From the NCBI RefSeq assembly GCF_031598375.1, contig NZ_CP123872.1:186001-250000 (forward strand): a stretch of 64,000 bases of DNA. Direction: 5' to 3'. A model generated the notes under the pieces. That model did not search any database, was not told the origin of the DNA, and saw nothing but the letters and a program-made list of their open reading frames with translations. Each line of letters opens with the position of its first letter. The stretch's first letter is position 1. Position numbers and translations under genes: made by a program. Below are positions 34,771 through 42,944 of the stretch, one piece after another. Source of the DNA: Temperatibacter marinus. GTDB lineage: Bacteria > Pseudomonadota > Alphaproteobacteria > Sphingomonadales > Kordiimonadaceae.

Positions 34771-34800
34771 AAAAAAGGAGGCTTTTGCCTCCTTTTTTTT
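34771..34800. terminator. Bidirectional Rho-independent terminator
   Basis: AAAAAAGGAGGC-TTTT-GCCTCCTTTTTT is a perfect 12-bp stem with a four-base loop, with a T-run on the plus strand (34793-34800) and an A-run on the other side that gives a T-run in the leftward direction. It separates the convergent GMC and DUF1080 genes. Confidence 0.92.
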
Positions 34801-34814
34801 ACTGTGAAACTCTG

Positions 34815-35573
34815 CTATTCGGCGAGGGGACGAACCCATATATTTCGATAACTCACCTTATTGCTGTGATCCTGCAGCATAAGAGAGGCAGCGCCGTGAG
34901 CCTTATAGAAGGGCGCCCCAATATAGACCGTCTCACCTTTTATTTCAGTGTGATTTTGAACCAGAACATTGTTATGCATCACTGTAACAAAGGCTGATGT
35001 TTTCAAAGACCCATCTTCATGAAACCGCGGAGCGGTATAGAAAATGTCATACACATTCCACTCTCCTGTTTTTGCGGTCGCATTCGCTAGAGGTATGGTT
35101 TGCTTATACACACTAGCCGCTTGACCATTTGAATAGGTACGGTTTTTATAGCTATTCAAAACTTGAACTTCATAGCGCTCTTGTAAAAAGACTCCACTAT
35201 TGCCTTTATCTTGGCCCGTTCGATGATCTTCTCCCTCAGGGGATCGCCATTCGATATGAAGCTGTACGTCTTTGAACTTTAATTTTGTTTTGATGTCACC
35301 AGCCCCAGGACGAACAGTCATTACACCCTTCTCTATTGTCCAAGAAGCTGCGCTCCCGTCTGCTTTTGAAACCCATTGAGAGAGCGACTTGCCATCAAAC
35401 AGAAGAATAGCGTCCGATGGGGGACTGCGATCAAGGGAACCCGACACTCGTTTTGGCTCCCCTTCCCAAACCTCAGTGTCTTCAGGTTTCATGTCTTGAG
35501 CACCATCCTCAAGCGCCACAGAAAGGGTTGCACTTAGACTGATTAATAACGTTCCAATAGTGAGTATTTTCAT
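34815..35573 (-). CDS. DUF1080 / 3-keto-disaccharide hydrolase-like exported protein
   Basis: 252 residues with a signal peptide (1-20). The mature protein is a concanavalin-like jellyroll of the DUF1080 family: LFDGKSLSQWVS (about 58-69), GNSGVFLQERYEVQVLNS (about 122-139), GEWNVYDIFYTAPRF, and the terminal LMLQDHSNKVSYRNIWVRPL. Members of this family hydrolyse 3-keto-glycosides in the periplasm; others are uncharacterised. It lies 11 bases downstream of the MFS gene and is co-transcribed with it. It converges on the GMC dehydrogenase operon, whose product would supply the 3-keto substrate. Confidence 0.85.
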   Translation of the reverse strand: MKILTIGTLLISLSATLSVALEDGAQDMKPEDTEVWEGEPKRVSGSLDRSPPSDAILLFDGKSLSQWVSKADGSAASWTIEKGVMTVRPGAGDIKTKLKFKDVQLHIEWRSPEGEDHRTGQDKGNSGVFLQERYEVQVLNSYKNRTYSNGQAASVYKQTIPLANATAKTGEWNVYDIFYTAPRFHEDGSLKTSAFVTVMHNNVLVQNHTEIKGETVYIGAPFYKAHGAASLMLQDHSNKVSYRNIWVRPLAE

Positions 35574-35584
35574 ATTTTTACCTC

Positions 35585-36871
35585 TTAGTCCTCAGACTTT
35601 TTACGATCAAAATAGAAGATTAATCCAAAAACAGGCAAGAGCAAAAGCGGAACAATTGCAACAGACTGGAATGATTCCACTGAAGCAAATCGGATAACCG
35701 ATTCAAGCTCTGCTCCTGAAAGGCCTGCTAATTTATCGATACCGCCAGCTGCTTCTGCTTTAGCGCTGTCAAAAATTGCCCCCATCTTTGGTAAGACGAA
35801 CTGAATTGAAAGGCCGCCTGCAAAACCAGTGAGGCCAAGGGCCAAAGCCCCGCCTTTAGGAAAGCGTTCTGCCACAATCCCTAGCATTGTAGGCCACATG
35901 TAACACACACCAATTCCCCAGATAGTTGCAGCAGCAAAACCAGTGAAGGGCGTTGTCGCAATGGAGAGAAGATACAGACCAAGCCCTGCAAGAAGGCAAC
36001 TTATAAACATAAGCCCAACAGACGATATTTTCTCGACCACTGGCCCTGCAAAATGTCGCATTACAAACATTAGCCCACTCACATAGACTAATAGTAGAAT
36101 ACCTTGCATACCGACGATATTGGAAAGTGTAATATTAACCCAAGAGCCGGGTGCAAGTTCTGCAGCAGCTGTTAAGAACATACAGGCCCAAAAGACCCAA
36201 AACAAAGGCCGCTTAAGCAATTCACTAAACATATCCCCATAACTCGCGCCAGAGGCGACGCGTTCTGTTACAGGAAAGGCTGATGTTGCAACCATCCATG
36301 CCAAAACAAGTGCCGGCATGACGAGAATGATCATGTTCAATTCCCATGGCAATTCAAAGTAGGAGATGGCAACACCGAGAAGTCCTCCAATGACAATCCC
36401 AGCAGGCCACCATGCATGGAGAATATTGAGACGATGGGTTTTCTCTTCAGGATAGAGAGCGGCAACCATCGGGTTAGAGGCAGCTTCAACCGCACCCCAT
36501 CCAAGGCCCGTCAAGAGTAGACTAATTAAAACGACAGTATCTGCACCGCCGTCGTAAGGCATCATTGTCGCTGCAAACAATCCGACTGCACTAAGGATAT
36601 AGGCGAGCGCAGACAAAAGAAGCATTCGTTTCATGCCAACCATGTCCACAAGGGCACTCCCTAACAATAAGGTTAAAGCAAAGCCTGTGAAGGTTGCGCC
36701 CATGGCGCTCCCTACGGCTGCAGCCGATGAAGCCAAATCAATCTTATCATAAATATCAGCCTGTAAATTCGGGGCAATATTAGCCCGAATTGCAAAGCCC
36801 AAGCCAATCATCAAGATTGATAAATTACCTACATAATATAATTTTTTTCTATTGATCACATCATCAGACAT
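35585..36871 (-). CDS. MFS sugar-type transporter
   Basis: A 428-residue permease with about twelve membrane helices. Motif-A-like sequence (DMVGMKRM) follows helix 2, and GLGWGAVEAASNPMVAALYPEEKTHRLNILHAWWPAG in helices 4-5 is split by the typical EExxxR-like loop of the FucP/sugar branch. It belongs to the MFS group often found with DUF1080 and GMC or Gfo/Idh genes in sugar catabolic clusters. It would import the product of periplasmic 3-keto-glycoside cleavage. It is first gene of a two-gene leftward operon with the DUF1080 hydrolase. Confidence 0.82.
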   Translation of the reverse strand: MSDDVINRKKLYYVGNLSILMIGLGFAIRANIAPNLQADIYDKIDLASSAAAVGSAMGATFTGFALTLLLGSALVDMVGMKRMLLLSALAYILSAVGLFAATMMPYDGGADTVVLISLLLTGLGWGAVEAASNPMVAALYPEEKTHRLNILHAWWPAGIVIGGLLGVAISYFELPWELNMIILVMPALVLAWMVATSAFPVTERVASGASYGDMFSELLKRPLFWVFWACMFLTAAAELAPGSWVNITLSNIVGMQGILLLVYVSGLMFVMRHFAGPVVEKISSVGLMFISCLLAGLGLYLLSIATTPFTGFAAATIWGIGVCYMWPTMLGIVAERFPKGGALALGLTGFAGGLSIQFVLPKMGAIFDSAKAEAAGGIDKLAGLSGAELESVIRFASVESFQSVAIVPLLLLPVFGLIFYFDRKKSED

Positions 36872-37096
36872 GTTGATCTCCCTCTTGCATGCGCCGTTTT
36901 AGACGCTTTGATCATAAGAAATGCCCAGACAGAAATGCTTCAGCCCTAGGATCTTCTCATCACATCAAGCAAAACGCTCCCCCGCTTGCTTTCCTTAGGA
37001 TAAGAGCATATGTTTTTTAGAGATCTTGTCTAGTTCTAAAATTCTACGCCCTGTTTTGCCCCTCTGTTAGACGTATTCGAAGAAGAAAGCGACTTT

Positions 37097-37876
37097 ATGG
37101 CTGATAAATATCCCCAACACCACACAATGCGGCAGAAAATAAAGCTGAAGATAAATACATGCATAAAGGCACGCATTTCAGCAAGCATTCTCTGCCTTGT
37201 GAGTGTTCTCTCCACTGTCAGCTATGCAGGTGATCCTTCTCTCCTTGAAAAAACAACAGACGATAAGGTCGTCTATCTCACATACGACGATGGACCTGAG
37301 AGTCTCTACACGCCTCATTTATTAGACGTCCTTAAAAAACACCAGGTCAAAGCAACCTTTTTTGTCACAGGGTTAAATGTTGAAACCTATCCCGATGTCG
37401 TCAAAAGAGCCTTTCAAGAAGGCCACATCATTGCCAATCATAGCTATGCACATAAATCTGCAAGGGATATGACAGGCGCTGAATTTAAACTGTCCATAGA
37501 GAAAACGGACAGTTTAATCCGTCACCTGACAGCTCAAAAGGATATTCTGTTTCGTGCCCCCTATCTTCATATTGCCGACTCGAATAAAAGCTATCTTTGC
37601 AAAAACAAGAGAAACAGCATGGATGCAACCATGGTTGGCAAGGACTGGGAAACCCAAGACCCTGATCAGATCATCGACAATCTCATGAAAGACCTTAAAC
37701 CCGAGGCCGTTATTCTTTTACATGATGATGGCGGCGGCCCCAATGGCACCCGGATGGGAACTGTGGCTGCGACAGATAAATTAATCCCCCTTCTACGAGC
37801 AAAAGGGTATCGCTTTGGCACTGCTGAAACCATTACTCACTGGCAACTTAAAGCCTTGGACTGTCCCGAGAAATAG
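37097..37876 (+). CDS. Polysaccharide deacetylase, NodB domain
   Basis: 259 residues with an N-terminal signal-anchor (about 25-44, ending SYAGD). The NodB catalytic elements are all present: TYDDG (62-66, catalytic D64 and metal D65), HSYAH (115-119, metal His pair), RAPY near 155, and late ILLHDDGG with the catalytic His. It would N- or O-deacetylate an extracellular or periplasmic polysaccharide or peptidoglycan using a divalent metal. It stands alone between the MFS gene and a convergent thioesterase. A second ATG at 37127 is possible but has no better ribosome site. Confidence 0.88.
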   Translation: MADKYPQHHTMRQKIKLKINTCIKARISASILCLVSVLSTVSYAGDPSLLEKTTDDKVVYLTYDDGPESLYTPHLLDVLKKHQVKATFFVTGLNVETYPDVVKRAFQEGHIIANHSYAHKSARDMTGAEFKLSIEKTDSLIRHLTAQKDILFRAPYLHIADSNKSYLCKNKRNSMDATMVGKDWETQDPDQIIDNLMKDLKPEAVILLHDDGGGPNGTRMGTVAATDKLIPLLRAKGYRFGTAETITHWQLKALDCPEK

Positions 37877-37896
37877 AAATTATATTTCGCGTAGAC

Positions 37897-38310
37897 CTAC
37901 TGATAGCCTTGTGCTTGGTTGCGCATCTCATCGGTTAGAGCGATCGCTTTTCTATTTTTAGTATCAAAGAACACACAAACACTCTCAAGAGTAGCGACTA
38001 CAGCTTCAGTAGATTGGTTAATCATTTCATAACGCGTCGTTAACGATTTACCGCCTACTTTTATAAGTGAGGCTCTAATCTCTAGAAGGGTCCCTGCTGC
38101 TGCTTCGTCTTGATATTCGATTGTGTGCTTTACATCAACAAAACCAACCCCCTCTTTCTCGGCCTGTTCCCCATTCCAACTAAATAGTTTATTGAGCCAA
38201 AAATAAGATGCATCATCAAAGAAAGCCACATAGTGACGGGTTGTAAGATGTCCCATAACGTCACAGAGCCACGGATGAACTACTGCATTGAAAACAGGCG
38301 TTACCTTCAT
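37897..38310 (-). CDS. Hotdog-fold acyl-CoA thioesterase, CdhB (betainyl-CoA thioesterase)-like
   Basis: A 137-residue single hotdog domain of the 4HBT type. [23 protein letters not shown] (13-35) contains the conserved D17 and H21. It overlaps the upstream BKACE gene by four bases (ATGA), so the two are translated together. In pseudomonad carnitine catabolism this same pairing occurs: CdhC (BKACE) makes betainyl-CoA and CdhB hydrolyses it to glycine betaine. Operon position rather than sequence detail supports the specific function; the general thioesterase call is firm. A carnitine dehydrogenase (cdhA) is not present in the window. Confidence 0.8.
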   Translation of the reverse strand: MKVTPVFNAVVHPWLCDVMGHLTTRHYVAFFDDASYFWLNKLFSWNGEQAEKEGVGFVDVKHTIEYQDEAAAGTLLEIRASLIKVGGKSLTTRYEMINQSTEAVVATLESVCVFFDTKNRKAIALTDEMRNQAQGYQ

Positions 38311-39224
38311 GCTGACTTCCTCAATTCTGTGGATTTATCAGCCCCACGCAAATCAAATGTATTTCTCGCCTCAGCAGCACTCTGTACACGAGCGCCCATA
38401 TGCTCCAAAAGGCTATGAGCCTTTTCAACTAGCTGTGCATTGGACGCAAAAACGCCGCGCTCAAGGTATAAATTATCTTCAAGGCCAACTCTCACATTGC
38501 CGCCTAATAAAGCGGATTGGGCTACCATCGGCATTTCCATTGACCCAAGGGCAAAGGCTGACCAATTGCATCCAGAAGGCAGTTGATCGACCATGGTTTG
38601 GAAACTACGCGTATTTGCTTCCGCTGCCCATTTCACGCCTAAACATATCTGAAATAACGGTGGGCTATCAAGAAGTCCTCGGTCAAGCATATGCTTTGCG
38701 TAGGCAATATGGCCTAAGTCAAAAGTTTCAAGCTCAGGCTTCACACCAATTTCTTGTAATCTTTTAGCACCGATGTCTAACATATTCGGCGTAGAGACAT
38801 AGACATAATCGCCTTCGGCATAATTGAACGAGCCACAATCTAGTGAACAAATCTCAGGCAAAAGGTCTTCCACATGTTCCATTCGGGCTAATTGACCTAC
38901 AAGATCTGTATCCTCAGTGAATTTCAACGGGTCTTCTTCTGGACCTAAGTAGAGATCTCCGCCCATGCCAGTTGTTAAATTGATTATCACATCAGTATCG
39001 CTAGAGCGAATTCGATCCACAACTTCACGATAAAGCTCTAACTTTCTGCTTGCAGCCCCAGTTTCTGGGTCTCTTACATGGATATGAGCAATGGCCGCCC
39101 CCGCTTTTGCAGCTTCAATAGAGGCCTCTGCAATTTGCTTTGGTGTAATTGGTAGGTCTGGATGTTTTTCAGCGGTGTTTCCTGATCCTGTAACAGCACA
39201 ACTAATAACGACATCTCTATTCAT
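38307..39224 (-). CDS. cdhC: Beta-keto acid cleavage enzyme (BKACE/DUF849), 3-dehydrocarnitine cleavage-like
   Basis: 305 residues from ATG 39222-39224, preceded by GGAGAGG; the open frame runs on upstream without a ribosome site. It is a TIM-barrel BKACE enzyme: [10 protein letters not shown] (47-56, zinc ligands H47 and H49), [18 protein letters not shown], and the late [17 protein letters not shown] with the third zinc ligand Glu. BKACE enzymes cleave a beta-keto acid with acetyl-CoA to acetoacetate and an acyl-CoA. The [15 protein letters not shown] start and [14 protein letters not shown] region look like the 3-dehydrocarnitine-specific CdhC, and the coupled thioesterase supports it. Confidence is high for BKACE and moderate for the carnitine substrate. 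Confidence 0.8.
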   Translation of the reverse strand: MNRDVVISCAVTGSGNTAEKHPDLPITPKQIAEASIEAAKAGAAIAHIHVRDPETGAASRKLELYREVVDRIRSSDTDVIINLTTGMGGDLYLGPEEDPLKFTEDTDLVGQLARMEHVEDLLPEICSLDCGSFNYAEGDYVYVSTPNMLDIGAKRLQEIGVKPELETFDLGHIAYAKHMLDRGLLDSPPLFQICLGVKWAAEANTRSFQTMVDQLPSGCNWSAFALGSMEMPMVAQSALLGGNVRVGLEDNLYLERGVFASNAQLVEKAHSLLEHMGARVQSAAEARNTFDLRGADKSTELRKSA

Positions 39225-39275
39225 TGAAAACCTCTCCAGCGATATGGGAACGACAAGACGATATCTGAAAAAGAC

Positions 39276-39291
39276 CCTGATGAATATCAGG
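39276..39291. promoter_or_regulatory. Short dyad upstream of the cdhC-like gene
   Basis: CCTGAT-GAAT-ATCAGG is a perfect 6-bp inverted repeat with a four-base centre. It could be an operator or a leader hairpin for the carnitine-type operon. No cognate regulator is identified. Confidence 0.3.
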
Positions 39292-39540
39292 CCCAGCAAG
39301 AAGCAGAAACAATAGAATGAAGATTGCAGATGCGATAAGCTAAGGTGAAAACTTTTAAAAGGATATCAGCGCTTAAATTTTCCTTCCCAGCCGGCTTATT
39401 TATTTAAGCAAGCGTCGTATCGCAATAATGATTAATAACACCTCTAGCATAACGAATGCTCTTAAAAAATCAAGGTTTCACAATGTAAATATCAAATTTC
39501 AGCCTCATCCCACAAAAAGACCAAAGACTTATGAGAAAGA

Positions 39541-39562
39541 CGTGGGCAAGCCCACGCCCTTT
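39541..39562. terminator. Hairpin after the Glyoxalase_8-type gene
   Basis: CGTGGG-CAAG-CCCACG (39541-39556) is a perfect GC-rich 6-bp stem with a tetraloop, lying just beyond the stop of the leftward 147-residue gene. A six-T run follows on the plus strand only, so on the relevant strand it may terminate weakly. Confidence 0.45.
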
Positions 39563-39580
39563 TTTGCTGTCCTCACTCGG

Positions 39581-40024
39581 TCAAGCTTTAGGTGCTTCAA
39601 CACGGCGGATGATTAGATGTGGTATTTTATCAGATGTATGCTCAATACCGACACCGTCCTTGGTCACAAGAGCTGTAACTCGCTGTCGATGAGAAGAGAA
39701 ACTGTCAAACTGAACCACATCGACTGACTCATCGAATAGAAGAGTGATTTTATAGTGATTGTGGGCCATTTCATTCATAGCAATAATTGTCCCCGTAAAG
39801 GCTTGGCTTAAATAGTCCCCGGAGACACGAGACCCCTCAGAAAAGACAGGGCAGCTATCCTGCCTTTGACAAAAAGCAGATAAGCCATTCCAATCTTTAT
39901 AGCCATTTTCGTGGGCAATGAGCTCAAGACATTGACTATGTGTAATGTCTGGATTTGTTATTATTAATTTTTGACGCAAGGCTTTTGCTTGCGCTTTGAA
40001 AGAGTGAAGAGTGTAAGTAGACAT
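39581..40024 (-). CDS. Small protein with Glyoxalase_8-type N-terminal domain
   Basis: 147 residues. The first about 48 (HSFKAQAKALRQKL, then SHSQCLELIAHENGYKDWNGLSA) match a short conserved domain found at the start of glyoxalase-superfamily-annotated proteins and of many small proteins of unknown role. The remainder (about 65-147) is predicted beta-rich (FTGTIIAMNEMAHNHYKITLLFD) and I do not recognise it; no vicinal-oxygen-chelate metal ligands are evident, so enzyme activity should not be assumed. It is transcribed alone, leftward. No function is assigned. Confidence 0.65.
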   Translation of the reverse strand: MSTYTLHSFKAQAKALRQKLIITNPDITHSQCLELIAHENGYKDWNGLSAFCQRQDSCPVFSEGSRVSGDYLSQAFTGTIIAMNEMAHNHYKITLLFDESVDVVQFDSFSSHRQRVTALVTKDGVGIEHTSDKIPHLIIRRVEAPKA

Positions 40025-40363
40025 ATTTTACCTCATGATGTCTCATGCAGGTTAAAAAACGGGGCTTGCATTCCGCTCACTGCATGGTCGTCATTCAGTA
40101 AACATTCAATTCAAGAAGATCTTCACCATAGCCTAAGCTTGCAAGCGGCAGGAGTCTTTTCCTATGGCCAAGCAGATACCCTTATTTTATGCACCTGTCA
40201 ACTTTCTAAGGTGAACATAATTTCATCAAACCATTGACCTAACATTTGCTTCTAAAGATCATAATGAAACGTGGTTAGCAAAAACATACTATCGAATGCG
40301 TGTTGAATCGACTACACTAGATAAAGGCTTAAGAGGGCCGCAATCATAGGCGATAAAACAACC
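40025..40363. other. Divergent intergenic region before the AraC gene
   Basis: 339 bases between the leftward 147-residue gene and the rightward AraC gene. I see no convincing gene, RNA or strong dyad here; promoters for both neighbours are expected. A long antisense-like open frame (39971-40237) lacks a ribosome site and overlaps the start of the small gene. Confidence 0.5.
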
Positions 40364-41164
40364 ATGAAAAACACCGATTGGATCCATCTACACTCAGGAG
40401 ATATTCCTAGAATGGAAGCTTGCTTTTCTGGTCAAGCCTATGCACCTCATCGTCATGATAATTATACGATTGCCTTGACAACTCACGGCGTGCAAAGTTT
40501 CAATTATCGACAGGAAAAAAGACACTCCATGGCCGGGGATGCCGTGATCCTCCATCCTGATGAAAAACATGACGGCATGGCTGGAACGGACACCTCTTTT
40601 GGATATAGAGCCCTTACGATAGACCCCGAAATGCTGCAAGATGCTCTAGATGGCCGCCCCTTACCCTTCATTCAAGAAGGCGTTGTCCGCAAGGGGGCAA
40701 TCTTAGACATCACCCGTAACCTTTTAGGCGACCTAGAGCATGGCCTTTCTGTTCTAGAATTTGAAGGATTTGTATACGAGTTAGCGCAAGCCCTTGAGAA
40801 ACAAGGGGATAAGAGCTCGCAAAAACATACGCCAAATATCCAAGCCCTAAAAATCATCAAAGACTATCTCGAAACGCACTTTTTAGAGGAGTTAACACTT
40901 GATCATATCGCTCAAGTCGCAGGCTATTCTAAATGGCATCTTGTGAGAGATTTTAAAACGCTCTTTGGCTCTAGTCCTTATCAATATATTGTTTATCTAA
41001 GATTATGCCTATCAAAAGAGCTTTTGCTCAAAGGTCAAAAGTTAGTCGATACTGCATTAGACTGTAAGTTTTCAGATCAAAGTCATTTTACAAAAAAATT
41101 CAAACAACGTTTTGGATTGACACCAAAACAATGGCTCACATTAATTCAACACCCTTCAGAGTAA
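40364..41164 (+). CDS. AraC family regulator with cupin sensing domain
   Basis: 266 residues. Residues about 20-95 form an AraC-binding cupin (PHRHDNYTIALTTHG, then GDAVILHPDEKHDG) and about 168-262 the two-HTH AraC DNA-binding domain (LTLDHIAQVAGYSKWHLVRDFK, then ALDCKFSDQSHFTKKFKQRFGLTPKQW). The type is close to those that sense small molecules in the cytoplasm. It converges on and overlaps a small cupin gene by nine bases. Its target cannot be stated; exporters or the neighbouring cupin are common partners. Confidence 0.87.
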   Translation: MKNTDWIHLHSGDIPRMEACFSGQAYAPHRHDNYTIALTTHGVQSFNYRQEKRHSMAGDAVILHPDEKHDGMAGTDTSFGYRALTIDPEMLQDALDGRPLPFIQEGVVRKGAILDITRNLLGDLEHGLSVLEFEGFVYELAQALEKQGDKSSQKHTPNIQALKIIKDYLETHFLEELTLDHIAQVAGYSKWHLVRDFKTLFGSSPYQYIVYLRLCLSKELLLKGQKLVDTALDCKFSDQSHFTKKFKQRFGLTPKQWLTLIQHPSE

Positions 41165-41551
41165 AAGGTCTTCAACATTAGGGAAGTCATGCTTAGTAAT
41201 CGGCGCAAGTGTTGCCCCTGTATGCTTAAAGTTTTTCGCTTCTATGAGAAGAACTAACGACAAATTAGGCGACGTTACTCTATGCTCAACACCGCGAGGG
41301 ACTTTAAAGAGTTCTCCCTGATGAACAGCGACCTTTTTGTCACGAAAGTGAATGTAGATTTGGCCGCTGAAAACGATGAAAAGTTCATCCTCTGTATCAT
41401 GACTGTGCCAAGGCACCTCTTGACCTTTTAGCTTAACAAGCATCACACGACTATCATTCACATCTGTCAAAATATGAGGGGCGTATAACTCTTTAATTAG
41501 GCTAAAACTCGCAGTTAAATTTTGGACAATATCCATAAGGCTCACTTTCAT
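41156..41551 (-). CDS. Single-domain cupin protein
   Basis: 131 residues with both cupin motifs: GQEVPWHSHDTEDELFIVF (44-62), with the two His and the Glu of the metal site, and GELFKVPRGVEHRV (about 80-93), with the third His. Such proteins bind a metal and range from isomerases to dioxygenases and storage-like proteins; no activity can be assigned. An internal ATG (residue 6) has a better ribosome site (AAAGTGAG) than the first. The 3' end overlaps the convergent AraC gene by nine bases. Confidence 0.8.
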   Translation of the reverse strand: MKVSLMDIVQNLTASFSLIKELYAPHILTDVNDSRVMLVKLKGQEVPWHSHDTEDELFIVFSGQIYIHFRDKKVAVHQGELFKVPRGVEHRVTSPNLSLVLLIEAKNFKHTGATLAPITKHDFPNVEDLLL

Positions 41552-41741
41552 ATATCGGTAAAGGAACTCTATCGACTATCTTGATATAGGTTTAGAACTA
41601 AATTGCTAACCCTCAAGATGCCATAATGACTGTTAGCAATTCCTTACTATTCTCGCCCCAATAAACCTTCTAATGTCGGCCAGAAATGAAGACATACACA
41701 TCTATAAAAATCAGACAGCTCTTCAAAAAGGGAATAGTATC

Positions 41742-42536
41742 ATGGTCACTTTCAAACAATGGGTTACGCGAAACCCTTTTCTAACGAGCAGCCTCTTAAC
41801 CCTCGCTTCGGTCTTTCTTCTTTTCTTGGTAAAATTTGCCCTGCCTCAGGAGGGAACTTTATTTAATTGGCCTAGGCTTATTGTGTTGAATAGCATCTCT
41901 GTGGCTGTGGTCTACCTGCTCGCCCGGTTCGATTGGCTCCATGTATCCGGCTTAATGGAGCCCGTGAATAAATGGCACCCTCGGTGGCTTCTTCTCCCCC
42001 TACCCCTTCTTGCACTGGCACTATTAAGCCTAACAAGCGCCCAACTATCCCTTGCGGACTATAGTCCCATCAGGATAACAGCATGGCTGCTATCAAATTT
42101 CTCTACGGGCTTTTTTGAAGAAGTCTTACTCAGAGGCTTTGCTTTTCTTCTTCTCTGGAAAGCCTGGGGTCAGACTAAGAAAGGAATCTACAAGGCCGCT
42201 TTTGTACAAGCCCTTGTTTTTGGCCTAGCACATCTTGGTAATTTATATGACATGCCGGTCATAGATGTGATGGCCCAAGTGGTCTTTTCTACCTTAATTG
42301 GTTTTGGCTTTGCTGGATTAACATATCTGACCCGCTCACTTTGGCCTGCGATCATCATCCATATGCTTATAAATTGCGCTGGAACATTCAATGACTTTTT
42401 CCTTTCTAGACCACCTGAGCCTTTCAGCCCGGGGATCGCAGGCTATGCGGTTATCATTGTTTTGTTTATTCTTTTTGCTGCCCTTCCTGGTGTTGTCTAT
42501 TTGAAAAGAGCCAAGATCCGAGTGAGTGGATCATGA
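41742..42536 (+). CDS. CPBP family intramembrane metalloprotease
   Basis: 264 residues from ATG 41742-41744, which has AGGGAA upstream; the frame extends to 41673 without a ribosome site. About eight membrane helices carry the three CPBP/Abi motifs: FEEVLLRG (E126, E127, R131), FGLAHLGN (H164) and IIHMLINCAG (H207, N211). The family includes Rce1-type CAAX proteases, bacteriocin-immunity proteins and regulators; a CAAX substrate is not expected in bacteria. No bacteriocin or partner gene is adjacent. Confidence 0.82.
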   Translation: MVTFKQWVTRNPFLTSSLLTLASVFLLFLVKFALPQEGTLFNWPRLIVLNSISVAVVYLLARFDWLHVSGLMEPVNKWHPRWLLLPLPLLALALLSLTSAQLSLADYSPIRITAWLLSNFSTGFFEEVLLRGFAFLLLWKAWGQTKKGIYKAAFVQALVFGLAHLGNLYDMPVIDVMAQVVFSTLIGFGFAGLTYLTRSLWPAIIIHMLINCAGTFNDFFLSRPPEPFSPGIAGYAVIIVLFILFAALPGVVYLKRAKIRVSGS

Positions 42537-42610
42537 CCAGATTATCCCGACAACGCCCAAGGTAGCGATTGAGTAGTCCTATGAGAATTTAAACTATATC
42601 ATATATATTT

Positions 42611-42634
42611 CAATATGTTATCAGGATCATATTG
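42611..42634. promoter_or_regulatory. Inverted repeat upstream of the 67-residue membrane protein
   Basis: CAATATG (42611-42617) and CATATTG (42628-42634) are perfect 7-bp arms around ten bases, about 75 bases before the small gene start. It may be an operator for this gene, but the AT-rich content makes chance plausible. Confidence 0.3.
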
Positions 42635-42707
42635 TTATATCTCCCCTGAAGTGTAAGATAAAGCCACTGTACACGACTAACTTTAGAAAAACTCAAAGGA
42701 TAAAATC

Positions 42708-42911
42708 ATGACCGATGAAAAACCAGTGTCAGAGGAAACTCCAAAGACGGAAAAAGAAGAAATCAACGTTAAATATATTGGACTAGGCCTTGTTGCGGGG
42801 GTCGTCTTTGGCAGCCTGCAAGGAAATGTTGGTTTGTGGATTGCGATCGGAATAAGTATCGGCGCAGCTCTCGCAGTAACTTACAAAAAAAAGTCGAGTA
42901 GTGAAGACTAG
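42708..42911 (+). CDS. Small two-helix membrane protein of unknown function
   Basis: 67 residues: an acidic Glu/Lys-rich head (1-20), two short glycine-rich hydrophobic helices (about 23-40 and 44-58, GLGLVAGVVFGSLQG, then GLWIAIGISIGAALAV) forming a likely hairpin, and a basic tail KKKSSSED. AAAGGA lies at suitable distance from the ATG and the codon usage looks genuine. No named family is recognised. It converges on the LytTR regulator with a shared hairpin. Confidence 0.6.
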   Translation: MTDEKPVSEETPKTEKEEINVKYIGLGLVAGVVFGSLQGNVGLWIAIGISIGAALAVTYKKKSSSED

Positions 42912-42944
42912 ATGTGGGGAACCAAATCTAAGATTTAGTCTTTT
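42904..42944. terminator. Long-loop hairpin between convergent genes
   Basis: AAGACTAGA (42904-42912) pairs with TTTAGTCTT (42934-42942), nine pairs with one G-U, a 21-base loop and a short T-run after it. It overlaps the stop codons of both the 67-residue gene and the LytTR gene, so it could serve both directions, weakly. Confidence 0.4.

Larger units (their letters stand above)
39225..39580. other. Intergenic region upstream of the cdhC-like gene
   Basis: 356 bases with no convincing gene. It holds the presumed leftward promoter, a short perfect hairpin CCTGAT-GAAT-ATCAGG (39276-39291) about 52 bases before the cdhC start, and a terminator-like hairpin at 39541-39562. Short open frames here lack ribosome sites. 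Confidence 0.5.

Noticed and set aside
38288-38767. 159-residue plus-strand open frame
   Set aside because: Antisense to the BKACE gene, which has clear metal-site motifs and a ribosome site.
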